A stretch of DNA of 64,000 bases from assembly GCA_964484265.1 (NCBI GenBank), contig CAZAFH010000003.1, forward strand, positions 62,001 through 126,000, in the 5' to 3' direction. The stretch comes from SIAQ01 sp964484265 (GTDB lineage Bacteria; Planctomycetota; Planctomycetia; Gemmatales; Gemmataceae). Under the pieces are notes generated by a model, which was not told the DNA's origin, made no database searches, and saw nothing but the letters and a program-made list of their open reading frames with translations. Shown piece after piece: positions 27,065 to 35,558 of this stretch (position 1 is the stretch's first letter; each line of letters opens with the position of its first letter). The translations under genes were made by a program, and so were the position numbers.

Positions 27065-27802
27065 TTACTTCTTCAGCAACACCTGGCAGGCTGGATGCAG
27101 CTTCTTGAACTCGGCTGCGCCTTTGGGCGTGATTTGGCTTTTGACGGCGCGGATTGTTTCCAGGCTCTTGATCGATGCGAGTTCCATCAAGCCCCAATCG
27201 CCGATCTTGGTGGCGCCGATCTTTAGCTCCTTCAACTTTGGCAGCTTCTGCAGTTCCTTCAGCCCGGCGTCGGTGATCTTGGTTCCGCCCAGGCCGAGCG
27301 ATTCCAGGCTCGTCATCTTGGCGACATCCTTGAGCGACGCATCGGTGACGTCCTTCGTCCAGCCAAGGTCGAGGTGGGTGAGATTCTTCAGATTGACGAG
27401 TTTTTTCACGCCGGCATCCGTGACCCAGGCGTCGCCAAGGTTGAGATAAGTCAACGCGGTGATCTTGCTGATGTGGTCGAGAGCCTCATCGGTCAGGCCA
27501 TCGACTTCCACGAGGTTGGCCTTCGTCAGCGCCGGCAGTGCGGTGAGGTGGCGGAAACCGTCGGCCTTGATGAAGACATGCTTGTTGTCCGACTTGCGAT
27601 GCCCGCCGAGCTGGACCTCGGTCAGCTTTTTAAGATCCTCCACGGACTTCACGTGTGCCAGGCGCGGTTTCTTGAAATTCTCGTCCACCTGCTTGAGCCA
27701 GACCAGCGCCGCTTTCAGAGAATCGCCATTCTGAGCCTGCGCAGCGATGCCAGCGAGCATGAACGCCGAGATTGCCGGCAAGACAAAGAAAAGTCTACGC
27801 AT
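27065..27802 (-). CDS. Secreted leucine-rich-repeat protein
   Basis: A signal peptide (residues 1-23, ending AQA-QN) is followed by about six leucine-rich repeats of the cysteine-free bacterial LRR_6 style: LTYLNLGDAWVTDAGVKKL, LTHLDLGWTKDVTDASL, LESLGLGGTKITDAGLKEL. These mediate protein binding. At 245 residues there is no room for an enzymatic domain. Common in planctomycetes; the partner is unknown. It converges with the sulfatase gene. Confidence 0.85.
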   Translation of the reverse strand: MRRLFFVLPAISAFMLAGIAAQAQNGDSLKAALVWLKQVDENFKKPRLAHVKSVEDLKKLTEVQLGGHRKSDNKHVFIKADGFRHLTALPALTKANLVEVDGLTDEALDHISKITALTYLNLGDAWVTDAGVKKLVNLKNLTHLDLGWTKDVTDASLKDVAKMTSLESLGLGGTKITDAGLKELQKLPKLKELKIGATKIGDWGLMELASIKSLETIRAVKSQITPKGAAEFKKLHPACQVLLKK

Positions 27803-28083
27803 CGTTCGGTCCCCCCCGAGAGAATGAGAGTTGGGTCGTATCCGGACATGAGCTTGGTGTATTCAGATCGAGCAGTCATTGTGTCCTATTTTCCGCTCAT
27901 TTCGCCGAATTAATGATCGGGCTTGCGTTCAATGTTTTTCGTTCGCGATGAGTATTTGTTCGGCTCGGACGGAACTTCGGCGTTTTCCGCTTGCCAGCAG
28001 GGAAAAATTGTGGAAAATAGAGGTAGCTCTGAATTCTCTCCCGCCGACTGTTTGTTTGTCCGCCCCATATTGGAAAATCTCGC

Positions 28084-30732
28084 ATGCTAACACGATTCAC
28101 TGCAATTTGTCTTGGTCTCGTGATTCTGCCGAGCGCCGTCCGTGCGGACGATGCCGACAAGTACGCTTTCTTCGAGGCGAAGATTCGGCCCGTGCTGGTC
28201 GAGAATTGCCTGAAATGCCATGGCGAGACGAAGGCGAACGGCAAGCTCCGCCTCAATACCAAGGAAGGCGTGCTCAAGGGTGGCGTGAGCGGGCCGGCGA
28301 TAATCGTCGGCAAGGCGAAGGAGAGCCTGCTCATCAAGGCGATTCGTCATGCCGATCCCGAATTGGCGATGCCTTCGAAAGAGAAAAAGCTGCCGGAGAA
28401 TGTGATCGCCGACTTTGAGAAATGGATCAACACCGGCGCCGCCGACCCGCGCGATGGCAAACAGCCTGCGGTCGCCGACGGCATCGACTGGAAGAAGGCA
28501 CGCGGGTTTTGGTCGTTCCAGCTGCCGCGGATGCCGACGCTGCCAAACGTGAACAATACCGGTTGGGCGAAGACGCCGATCGACCGGTTCATCCTGGCGA
28601 AACTGGAAGCTGAGCAGCTGACGCCAGTGCGTCCCGCCGGCAAGCGTGAATTGATTCGCCGGGCGACGTTCGATCTGACCGGGCTGCCGCCGACGCCGGA
28701 AGACGTCGAGGCGTTTCTGCGCGACGATTCGCCGAACGCCTTCGGCAAGGTCGTCGATCGTCTGCTGGCGTCGCCGCACTATGGCGAGCGCTGGGGCCGA
28801 TATTGGCTGGACGTCGCGCGCTATGCGGAAGACCAGGCCCATACGTTCGCCGTCAAGCCGAATACCGATGCCTGGCGTTACCGCGACTGGGTCATCAAGG
28901 CGTTGAACGATGACATGCCGTACGACCGGTTCGTGCGCTTGCAGATCGCGGCCGACATTATCGAGAAGGATAGCCCGACGCGCGTGGAGAACCTGCCGGC
29001 GCTCGGCCTGTTCGGCCTCGGCGCACAATACTACAAGAACACCGATGCCGCCAAGGCAGCGGCGGATGAGTTGGATGACCGCGTCGATACGCTGACGCGC
29101 GGATTCCTCGGGCTGACCGTGTCGTGTGCCCGCTGCCATGACCATAAATTCGATCCGGTTCCGCAGATCGACTATTATTCGCTGGCGGGTATTTTCACGA
29201 ACTGCAAGATCACGAACGTGCCGTTGACCGATTCCGCCAAAGCGAAGCGGATGGAAGAAACACAAGCGCGAATCAAAAAGCTCGATAGCGAGATCAAAGA
29301 AACGCTGCGCAAGGAGAAGGCCCAGCGTGCCGAGGCGAAATCGGCCGAGCTGGCCCGCTACCTAGTGGCATCGTGGAAATTCCAGACGTTGAAGCAAATG
29401 AATCCGAAAGCATCGATGACGGCCTTCTCGAAGCAAGAGGATGTCGATCAGGTCGTGCTAGGCCGATGCGTGAAGCTGGTGGAGAAGAACAAGCAGTTCG
29501 AGATGATGCGCAAGATGACCGCCTCGGAAAAAGAAATCCGCACCGCAGCCGAGGCGATGCAGAAGCAAGTTCGCGGGCTCATCAGCGCGAAGGGCAAGCT
29601 CGACAAGATGAAGATGGAGCTGCTCAACACGCTCTTCTACGCGGACAATTCTGTCTTCCAGCTCAGCGACAGCCAGGTGAAAAAGCTCTTGCCCGAGGCG
29701 ACATTGAAGAAGCTGGAGGATTCGTCCGCCACACTGGTCAAGCTGCAAAAGAGCGACGACGCCAAGCCGGTGCCGATCGCGCACGGCCTGGCGGAGACTG
29801 GTTCGACCGACATGAAAGTGATGCTTCGAGGCAACCCCGCCAAGCTCGGCGAAGTCGCGCCGCGGCGATTCCTGAAAATCCTCGCAGGCGACGAACCTTC
29901 GAAATTCACGCAAGGCTCTGGCCGACTGGAGTTGGCCAACTCCATCGCGAGCAAAGAGAACCCGCTGACGGCTCGCGTCATCGTCAATCGGGTTTGGCAG
30001 TATCACTTTGGCCGAGCGATCGTTGGAACGCCGAGCAACTTCGGCGAGTTGGGCGATCGGCCCTCGCATCCGGAATTGCTTGATTACCTTGCGGTCAAGT
30101 TCATGAACGACGGCTGGTCCTTCAAGAAACTCCACCGCGAGATCATGCTCTCGGCCGTCTATCAACTTTCCGCCGAGCGCGACGCGACGAACTTCGGCAA
30201 GGACGGCGACAACCGCTGGTTCTGGCGCATGAACCGCCGCCGACTCGACGTCGAAAGTTGGCGAGACAGCATGCTCGCCGTGTCGGGCAAGCTCGACCCG
30301 AAACTGGGCGGCCCGACGACGAATCTCTCCGCCGTCGATAACGTTCGCCGTACGGTCTATGCAAAGATCAGCCGGCATGATCTCAATCCGCTGCTTCGCC
30401 TGTTCGATTTTCCGGACGCGAATATCACGAGCGAACGCCGCAGCGAAACGACAGTCCCGCAACAGCAACTGTTCGTGCTCAATAGCCCGTTCGTGATCGA
30501 GACGTCGAAGGCATTTGCCGCCCGTATCCAAAAAGAAGGGACGACGGACGCCGAGCGGTTGCAGCGCGCGTTTGCGCTGGCGTATGGCCGACAGGCGAGC
30601 GGCGACGAGTCGCAAGCATTCCTCGCGTTCCTTGGCGGTTCAGATGAACAGCCGAAGGATAATCGCCTGTCTCGCTGGGAACGCGTGGCTCAGGTATTGA
30701 TCGGAAGCAATGAGTTTATGTATGTGGATTGA
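28084..30732 (+). CDS. Planctomycete cytochrome-C-like/DUF1549/DUF1553 protein (PSD1 type)
   Basis: After a signal peptide (ending VRA-DD) comes a PSC1/cytochrome C-like domain with CLKCH at about residue 40, then DUF1549 (GWAKTPIDRFILAKLE, ATFDLTGLPPTPEDVEAF) with a second CARCH motif in SCARCHDHKFDP, a coiled-coil insert around residues 385-530, and DUF1553 (LTARVIVNRVWQYHFG, ERRSETTVPQQQLFVLNSPF). The protein is likely a haem-binding periplasmic one of unknown reaction. Its usual partner, a DUF1501 gene, follows at 31962 but is separated here by 1.2 kb of toxin-antitoxin and remnant sequence. Confidence 0.92.
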   Translation: MLTRFTAICLGLVILPSAVRADDADKYAFFEAKIRPVLVENCLKCHGETKANGKLRLNTKEGVLKGGVSGPAIIVGKAKESLLIKAIRHADPELAMPSKEKKLPENVIADFEKWINTGAADPRDGKQPAVADGIDWKKARGFWSFQLPRMPTLPNVNNTGWAKTPIDRFILAKLEAEQLTPVRPAGKRELIRRATFDLTGLPPTPEDVEAFLRDDSPNAFGKVVDRLLASPHYGERWGRYWLDVARYAEDQAHTFAVKPNTDAWRYRDWVIKALNDDMPYDRFVRLQIAADIIEKDSPTRVENLPALGLFGLGAQYYKNTDAAKAAADELDDRVDTLTRGFLGLTVSCARCHDHKFDPVPQIDYYSLAGIFTNCKITNVPLTDSAKAKRMEETQARIKKLDSEIKETLRKEKAQRAEAKSAELARYLVASWKFQTLKQMNPKASMTAFSKQEDVDQVVLGRCVKLVEKNKQFEMMRKMTASEKEIRTAAEAMQKQVRGLISAKGKLDKMKMELLNTLFYADNSVFQLSDSQVKKLLPEATLKKLEDSSATLVKLQKSDDAKPVPIAHGLAETGSTDMKVMLRGNPAKLGEVAPRRFLKILAGDEPSKFTQGSGRLELANSIASKENPLTARVIVNRVWQYHFGRAIVGTPSNFGELGDRPSHPELLDYLAVKFMNDGWSFKKLHREIMLSAVYQLSAERDATNFGKDGDNRWFWRMNRRRLDVESWRDSMLAVSGKLDPKLGGPTTNLSAVDNVRRTVYAKISRHDLNPLLRLFDFPDANITSERRSETTVPQQQLFVLNSPFVIETSKAFAARIQKEGTTDAERLQRAFALAYGRQASGDESQAFLAFLGGSDEQPKDNRLSRWERVAQVLIGSNEFMYVD

Positions 30733-30811
30733 GGTGGAGGTTTCGTGCTCGCACACCACGTCCGGGCGATGGGTCAAATGTGGAAAAAGCAAAAAGTGAT
30801 TGTGATAAGAA

Positions 30812-31129
30812 ATGGGCAAAAAAAAATCTTATGTCCGTGTCGATGAAAACGGCGTCTATCGCGTCGGAGAAACTCACGTGATGCTTGATTCCGTGGTCGC
30901 TGCATTTCGCCAAGGCCATTCCGCGGAGACAATTCAACAGGAATATCCCGCGCTAGACCTTGAAACCGTATACGGCAGTATTGCGTTCTACCTTGGCAAC
31001 GCGACTGAGGTAGACGGTTATCTATTACGGCAAAACGAAGTTTGGGCGACGGCGCAGGCAAAAGCCGAGGCGGCGCCTAGTGCCGTCGTGGAGCGCCTTC
31101 GGAAACATAAAATGGCAGACGCGAAATGA
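30812..31129 (+). CDS. DUF433-family antitoxin
   Basis: The 105-residue protein carries the DUF433 pattern: a short beta entry (YVRVDENGVYRVGETHVMLDSVV), then AFRQGHSAETIQQEYPAL and LETVYGSIAFYLGN, a winged helix-turn-helix used for DNA binding. The C-terminal tail is charged and flexible. It overlaps the next gene by four bases (ATGA). DUF433 with a DUF5615 PIN-like partner is a known type II toxin-antitoxin arrangement (VapB45/VapC45-like). The pair is more AT-rich than its neighbours, which fits horizontal arrival. Confidence 0.85.
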   Translation: MGKKKSYVRVDENGVYRVGETHVMLDSVVAAFRQGHSAETIQQEYPALDLETVYGSIAFYLGNATEVDGYLLRQNEVWATAQAKAEAAPSAVVERLRKHKMADAK

Positions 31130-31479
31130 CGCTGCGATTTTTAGCCGATAATGACCTGAACGAACATATTGTCATGGGTGTTCTGCGAACCGAGCCCGCC
31201 ATTGAATTTGTTCGGGCACGTGATGTTGGGATGGACCACAAGGCGGATTCTGATGTTCTCGTTTACGCTGCCCAGCATGGATTTATTGTGGTCTCGCATG
31301 ATGTTAACACAATGACGAAAGCGGCGTATGATATTCTTGATCGCGGCGAGGTGATGAGCGGTTTATTGATGGTCCAGCAGTCCAAACCGATTGGACCTGT
31401 GATCGACAGTCTCATCCTGATCTGGTCTGCAAGTACGATCGAGGAGTGGATCGGGCAGGTTCAATTCCTTCCGCTCTGA
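31126..31479 (+). CDS. DUF5615-family PIN-like toxin
   Basis: The sequence begins MTLRFLADNDLNEHI, the PIN-like first acidic motif with two Asp residues. FVRARDVGMDHKADSDVLVYAA and FIVVSHDVNTM supply the remaining conserved acidic positions. At 117 residues it is full length. Such proteins are predicted ribonucleases neutralised by the upstream DUF433 partner. Both genes are intact, in contrast to the broken PIN toxin at 6106. Confidence 0.85.
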   Translation: MTLRFLADNDLNEHIVMGVLRTEPAIEFVRARDVGMDHKADSDVLVYAAQHGFIVVSHDVNTMTKAAYDILDRGEVMSGLLMVQQSKPIGPVIDSLILIWSASTIEEWIGQVQFLPL

Positions 31480-31498
31480 GCCGCGATTTGGAAATTGC

Positions 31499-31636
31499 TT
31501 CAAGGATTCGGCGGCGATTCCCGCGCTGCAGACGGCGATCCAAAACCACACCGGCTTCGATTACGAAGGCCGGCCGGTGAAGGAAATCGCCGCCAAGGCG
31601 ATCCGCCGCATTCGCGAGAAAATGGCGGCGGTGTAG
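31499..31636 (+). pseudogene. C-terminal remnant of an unidentified protein
   Basis: Immediately after the toxin gene the plus strand reads FKDSAAIPALQTAIQNHTG, FDYEGRPVKEIAAKAIRRIR, EKMAAV and TAG at 31634-31636, a coherent helical protein end without a start. It is in a different frame from the toxin. HEAT-like proteins end this way, but the parent is not identified. It marks the junction of an insertion or deletion. Confidence 0.5.
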
Positions 31637-31664
31637 AGGAAATCGCCAATAAATAAGAATCCAA

Positions 31665-31892
31665 ATGACTAACAATGATAAAATCAAAATCGAGGCAACC
31701 GAAAAACTGAGCAAGAAGGACTTTCGATTGCGACTGAAGATCGCTCGAAAGGAAGCAAAAGAAACGCGGTACTGGCTTCGTTTGGTAGAGACAACAAGCG
31801 CGGCGGAACTCGAGGGTAGTCGCGCCCGATTGATTCAAGAATCCACGGAGCTATTAAAGATACTATCGGCGATATTAAACAAAACGGAATGA
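31665..31892 (+). pseudogene. N-terminally truncated four-helix-bundle (23S rRNA IVS-type) protein
   Basis: Residues 10-75 (ATEKLSKKDFRLRLKIARK, EAKETRYWLRLVET, LIQESTELLKILSAILNK) match the C-terminal half of the four-helix-bundle family (PF05635), usually about 115-125 residues. The first two helices are missing. The short replacement N-terminus (MTNNDKIKIE) joins directly at the A-x-E-x-LSKKDF point, as if about 45 codons were deleted. The piece may still be translated but should not fold as the normal bundle. Confidence 0.7.
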
Positions 31893-31961
31893 TTTGAATA
31901 TTGAGTATTTGGTGTTGATTATTGTTTGTAATTTGAAATTTCCCTATTGGAATTTACCACC

Positions 31962-33341
31962 ATGCTAACTCGTCGCGACCTCTTACAACAAACCGCTACC
32001 GGCTTTGGCATGCTCGGCCTGGCAACGCTGATGTCCGATCAGAAGTTGCTCGCGCAGGCGCCGAGTGGCAGTCCGCTGGCGCCGCGGCCGGCGCACTTCG
32101 CTCCCAAGGCGAAGCGTATCATTCACCTGTTCATGAACGGTGGGCCGTCCCAGGTCGATACGTTCGACCCGAAACCCGCTCTCGAACGCTACAACGGCCA
32201 GCGACCGCCCGCCGCCGACCGAGGCACCGAACGACGCACCGGCGGGTTGATGATGTCGCCTTTCCGCTTCAGCCGTTGCGGCAACTCCGGGCTGCCCGTC
32301 AGTGAAATCTTCCCCCGCATCAGCGAATGCGCCGACGATCTCTGCGTCATCCGCTCCATGTACACCAACGTGCCGAACCACGAACCTTCGCTGCTCATGA
32401 TGACGTGCGGCGACATGCAGCCAGTCCGCCCCAGCATGGGTTCCTGGCTCGTGTACGGCCTCGGCGCGGAGAATCAGAACCTTCCCGGCTTCGTGACGAT
32501 GTGCCCTGGCTTTCCCGTCGTCGGCCCGGCGCTGTGGTCGAACAGCTTCCTGCCCGGCATCTATCAGGGCACGCACATCAACAACTCGAACATGGATCCG
32601 CGGCGCGTTCTGCAGAATCTCTCCAATACCTACATCAATCAAACCGCCCAGCGCGAACAGATGGACCTCATGCGCCGTCTGAACCAGATGCATCTGCAAA
32701 ATCGCGGCGGCAGCGATAACCCGCTCGAAGCTCGCATCCAGTCGATGGAAATGGCCTTCCGCATGCAGTTCGAGGCGCAAGAGGTCTTCGACCTCAACCG
32801 CGAAACGCAGGTGACACGCGACCTCTATGGCCGCGGCCAATTCAACGACGCCTGCCTCGTCGCTCGCCGGCTCGTCGAACGCGGCGTGCGCATGGTGCAA
32901 ATCTATACTGGCTCAGGCCAGCCCTGGGACGATCACGGCTCCATCGCTAACCACCGCAATAACGCACGCACGGTAGATCAACCCGTCGCGGCACTGCTCA
33001 AAGACCTCAAGAATCGCGGACTGCTCGAAGACACGCTCGTGCTATGGGGCGGCGAGTTCGGCCGCACGCCGACGTCGGAAGGCGCCACGGGCCGCGATCA
33101 CAACAATCTCGGCTTCACCGTCTTCCTCGCCGGTGGCGGCGTCAAAGGCGGCTACGCCTGGGGCGCGTCCGACGAGTTCGGCTTCGCCGCTCAGGATGGC
33201 CGCATGCACGTGCATGACCTTCACGCAACGATGCTGCACCTCATGGGCATCAATCACGAGCGACTCACCTACCGCTACTCCGGCCGTGATTTCCGCCTGA
33301 CCGACGTGAGCGGCGTCGTGAATCACAACCTGATTGCGTGA
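31962..33341 (+). CDS. DUF1501 protein with Tat-type signal
   Basis: ATG 31962 starts MLTRRDLLQQTATGFGMLGLA, a twin-arginine signal; the upstream in-frame TTG adds only five residues. The DUF1501 signatures follow: KRIIHLFMNGGPSQVDTFDPKP, WLVYGLG, DHGSIANHRNNA, LVLWGGEFGRTP and GRDHNNLGFTVFLAGGG. The fold is related to alkaline phosphatases and sulfatases (metal-binding Asp/His positions), but no activity is established. It normally forms a pair with the DUF1549/1553 gene, here 28084-30732. Confidence 0.92.
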   Translation: MLTRRDLLQQTATGFGMLGLATLMSDQKLLAQAPSGSPLAPRPAHFAPKAKRIIHLFMNGGPSQVDTFDPKPALERYNGQRPPAADRGTERRTGGLMMSPFRFSRCGNSGLPVSEIFPRISECADDLCVIRSMYTNVPNHEPSLLMMTCGDMQPVRPSMGSWLVYGLGAENQNLPGFVTMCPGFPVVGPALWSNSFLPGIYQGTHINNSNMDPRRVLQNLSNTYINQTAQREQMDLMRRLNQMHLQNRGGSDNPLEARIQSMEMAFRMQFEAQEVFDLNRETQVTRDLYGRGQFNDACLVARRLVERGVRMVQIYTGSGQPWDDHGSIANHRNNARTVDQPVAALLKDLKNRGLLEDTLVLWGGEFGRTPTSEGATGRDHNNLGFTVFLAGGGVKGGYAWGASDEFGFAAQDGRMHVHDLHATMLHLMGINHERLTYRYSGRDFRLTDVSGVVNHNLIA

Positions 33342-33353
33342 TCGATTGCTGAA

Positions 33354-33417
33354 TTTTCCGCTTGTGGCTTGGCGCTCAACATGGTGCCCTGTTGAGCCCC
33401 AAGCCTCAAGCGGAAAA
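33354..33417. terminator. Strong hairpin after the DUF1501 gene
   Basis: Arms 33354-33380 and 33391-33417 match at 25 of 27 bases (TTTTCCGCTTG, GGCTTGG, GCTCAAC) with a ten-base loop. It begins 13 bases after the stop codon. The CCGCTTG core recurs in the hairpins at 13340 and 52474. Confidence 0.75.
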
Positions 33418-33507
33418 ATGGGTTCCGGGCTTGGCTTTTCTCGGCGTTTTTGTTACGCTCTCATTTCCACGCATGATGCGAACACCCATGATCATGGAGC
33501 GATCACA

Positions 33508-34557
33508 ATGCCGCGTGCATTTATCACTGGCATTACCGGGCAGGATGGGTCCTACCTGGCCGAGTTCTTGCTTGCCAAAGGCTACGAGGTTCACGGCCTG
33601 GTTCGAACCGAATCCGCATCCAGCGCCGATCGAGTCCAGCACCTTCGCGATCGGCCTCGTTTCACGCTTCATTTCGGCGACATGACCGATTCGTTGAGTC
33701 TCTTCCGCATCATCAACAATGTCCAGCCCGACGAAGTCTACAACCTCGCCGCTCAAAGCCATGTCGGGCGAAGTTTTGACGCCCCCGATCACACGGCCAA
33801 CGTGACGGGCATGGGTACGATGCGCCTGCTTGAAGCGATCGCTCAGACCGGAACCAGGCCGCGTTATTACCAGGCATCGAGCAGCGAGATGTTCGGCAAG
33901 GCTTGCGAGTCGCCGCAATCAGAGGCGACGCCGTTCTATCCGCGCAGCCCCTACGGCGCCGCCAAGGCATTCGCGCACTGGATGACGGTAAACTACCGCG
34001 AGAGCCACGGCTTGCACGCCAGCAACGGCATCCTGTTCAATCACGAGTCACCGCGGCGCGGCGAGACGTTTGTCACTCGCAAAATCACCAGGGCCGTCGC
34101 ACGCATCAAGGCGGGTCTGCAGGACACGCTCGCGCTGGGCAACCTCGATGCCCGCCGCGACTGGGGCTTCGCGCCCGAATATGTCGAGGCGATGTGGCTC
34201 ATGCTCCAACAGGACGCTCCCGGCGACTACGTCATCGCCACGGGCGAAACACACAGCGTGCGCGAGTTCGCGTCGGCGGCGTTCGACCATGTCGGTCTCG
34301 ATTGGCGCGAGCACGTCGTCGTCGATCCCAGTTACTACCGGCCCACCGAGGTCGATCTGCTCGTTGGCAATGCCGCCAAGGCTCGGCGCGTCCTCGGGTG
34401 GGAACCGCGAACCCGCTTCATCGATCTCGTCCGCCTCATGGTCGATGCCGACATGGACGCGCTCGAAGACGAGGTCGCGCGGACGCAATGGCGTACACCG
34501 CGGCAGGAACGAAATGTAGCAATGCGGGACGGTCAGCTTTTTGCGAACGCGAAATGA
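33508..34557 (+). CDS. gmd: GDP-mannose 4,6-dehydratase
   Basis: ATG 33508 has GGAG upstream and begins the Rossmann motif FITGITGQDGSYLAEFLL. The extended-SDR features of GMD are present: GDMTDSLSLFRII, NLAAQSHVGRSFD, SSSEMFG, Tyr149/Lys153 in YGAAKAFAH, and NHESPRRGETFVTRKI. The enzyme converts GDP-D-mannose to GDP-4-keto-6-deoxymannose, feeding fucose or rhamnose-type sugars for surface polysaccharides. At 349 residues it is standard length. It lies eleven bases upstream of an LpxL-type acyltransferase gene, suggesting cotranscription. Confidence 0.93.
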   Translation: MPRAFITGITGQDGSYLAEFLLAKGYEVHGLVRTESASSADRVQHLRDRPRFTLHFGDMTDSLSLFRIINNVQPDEVYNLAAQSHVGRSFDAPDHTANVTGMGTMRLLEAIAQTGTRPRYYQASSSEMFGKACESPQSEATPFYPRSPYGAAKAFAHWMTVNYRESHGLHASNGILFNHESPRRGETFVTRKITRAVARIKAGLQDTLALGNLDARRDWGFAPEYVEAMWLMLQQDAPGDYVIATGETHSVREFASAAFDHVGLDWREHVVVDPSYYRPTEVDLLVGNAAKARRVLGWEPRTRFIDLVRLMVDADMDALEDEVARTQWRTPRQERNVAMRDGQLFANAK

Positions 34558-34568
34558 GGGAAGGGGCC

Positions 34569-35495
34569 ATGGCTGCACGATTGAAGTCGCTGCCGATGCA
34601 ATACGCCGTCTACGTGTTCGTCCGCGTCGTTGTCTGTGTTCTGCAAGCGCTGTCCTACGAGCTAGCACGCTCAGCCGCGCGTCTGCTGGCGTGGCTCGTG
34701 CATCGGGTGGACAAACGGCACCGCGAGGTCGCGAAAGATAATCTTCGCAAGGCGTTTCCGAATCAGTATTCCGAGGCCCAGATCGATCGAATCGTTTGGA
34801 ATATCTACGTGAATCTTTGCACGATGCTGGTGGACATCGCTCAGATGCGGCGGCGGATGCACCTGCACAACTACAAGCAATATACCAATTTCCAGCTGAC
34901 GCCCGATGTCGCCGAGGTGTTTCTTTCGGGCAGGCCGATCCTGTTTTTAACGGGGCATTTCGGCAACTGGGAGGTGGCGGGCTATGCGTTGGGCATGTTC
35001 GGCATTCACGTGCACGCCATAGCCAGGCCGCTCGATAATCCCTACCTCGACGCTTACCTGCGCGATTTTCGCGAGCAGACAGGCCAATCGCTACTCGCCA
35101 AGCGCGGCGACTTTGACCGCATCGACAGCGTGCTTGCCGAAAGTGGAGTGCTCGCGTCACTGGCGGATCAGGATGCGGGGCATCGCGGTATGTTCGTCGA
35201 TTTTTTCGGTAGGCCCGCTTCTACGCACAAATCCGTCGCGCTGCTGTCGATCGAACACAACGTGCCGATCCTCGTCGGCGGGATGCCATTCATCGACGGT
35301 AAGTTTCAGATGATGTGCGTGGATGTGATCTATCCAGAGGATTACCGCGAGTCGCGCGATCCGGTTCGCGAGATCACGCAACGGTTCACGTCTGGCCTGG
35401 AAAAGATGATTCGGCAGTGCCCCGAGCAATACTTCTGGGTCCACCGCCGCTGGAAAAGCCAGCCGCAACCCCGCGTGCGGAAGAAAGCGGCGTAA
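34569..35495 (+). CDS. LpxL/HtrB-family lipid A-type acyltransferase
   Basis: AAGGGG just before ATG 34569 sets the start; the frame continues upstream only as the shadow of gmd. An N-terminal membrane segment is followed by the acyltransferase motif H-x4-E (His130 to Glu135 in LTGHFGNWE). ADQDAGHRGMFVDFFGRPA is the second conserved block. The family adds secondary acyl chains to lipid A or related lipids in the inner membrane, evidence for a Gram-negative-type envelope. Confidence 0.9.
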   Translation: MAARLKSLPMQYAVYVFVRVVVCVLQALSYELARSAARLLAWLVHRVDKRHREVAKDNLRKAFPNQYSEAQIDRIVWNIYVNLCTMLVDIAQMRRRMHLHNYKQYTNFQLTPDVAEVFLSGRPILFLTGHFGNWEVAGYALGMFGIHVHAIARPLDNPYLDAYLRDFREQTGQSLLAKRGDFDRIDSVLAESGVLASLADQDAGHRGMFVDFFGRPASTHKSVALLSIEHNVPILVGGMPFIDGKFQMMCVDVIYPEDYRESRDPVREITQRFTSGLEKMIRQCPEQYFWVHRRWKSQPQPRVRKKAA

Positions 35496-35504
35496 CGGGC
35501 CGCC

Positions 35505-35546
35505 GGCGAGCGAGGGCGAAGTATTTTTCCGGACCCTGCGCTCACC
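35505..35546. terminator. Imperfect hairpin between convergent genes
   Basis: GGCGAGCGAGGG (35505-35516) pairs imperfectly with CCCTGCGCTCACC (35534-35546), with a T5 run in the loop. It fills the short gap between the acyltransferase gene and the minus-strand propeller gene. Confidence 0.5.
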
Positions 35547-35558
35547 ATTATTGAATCA

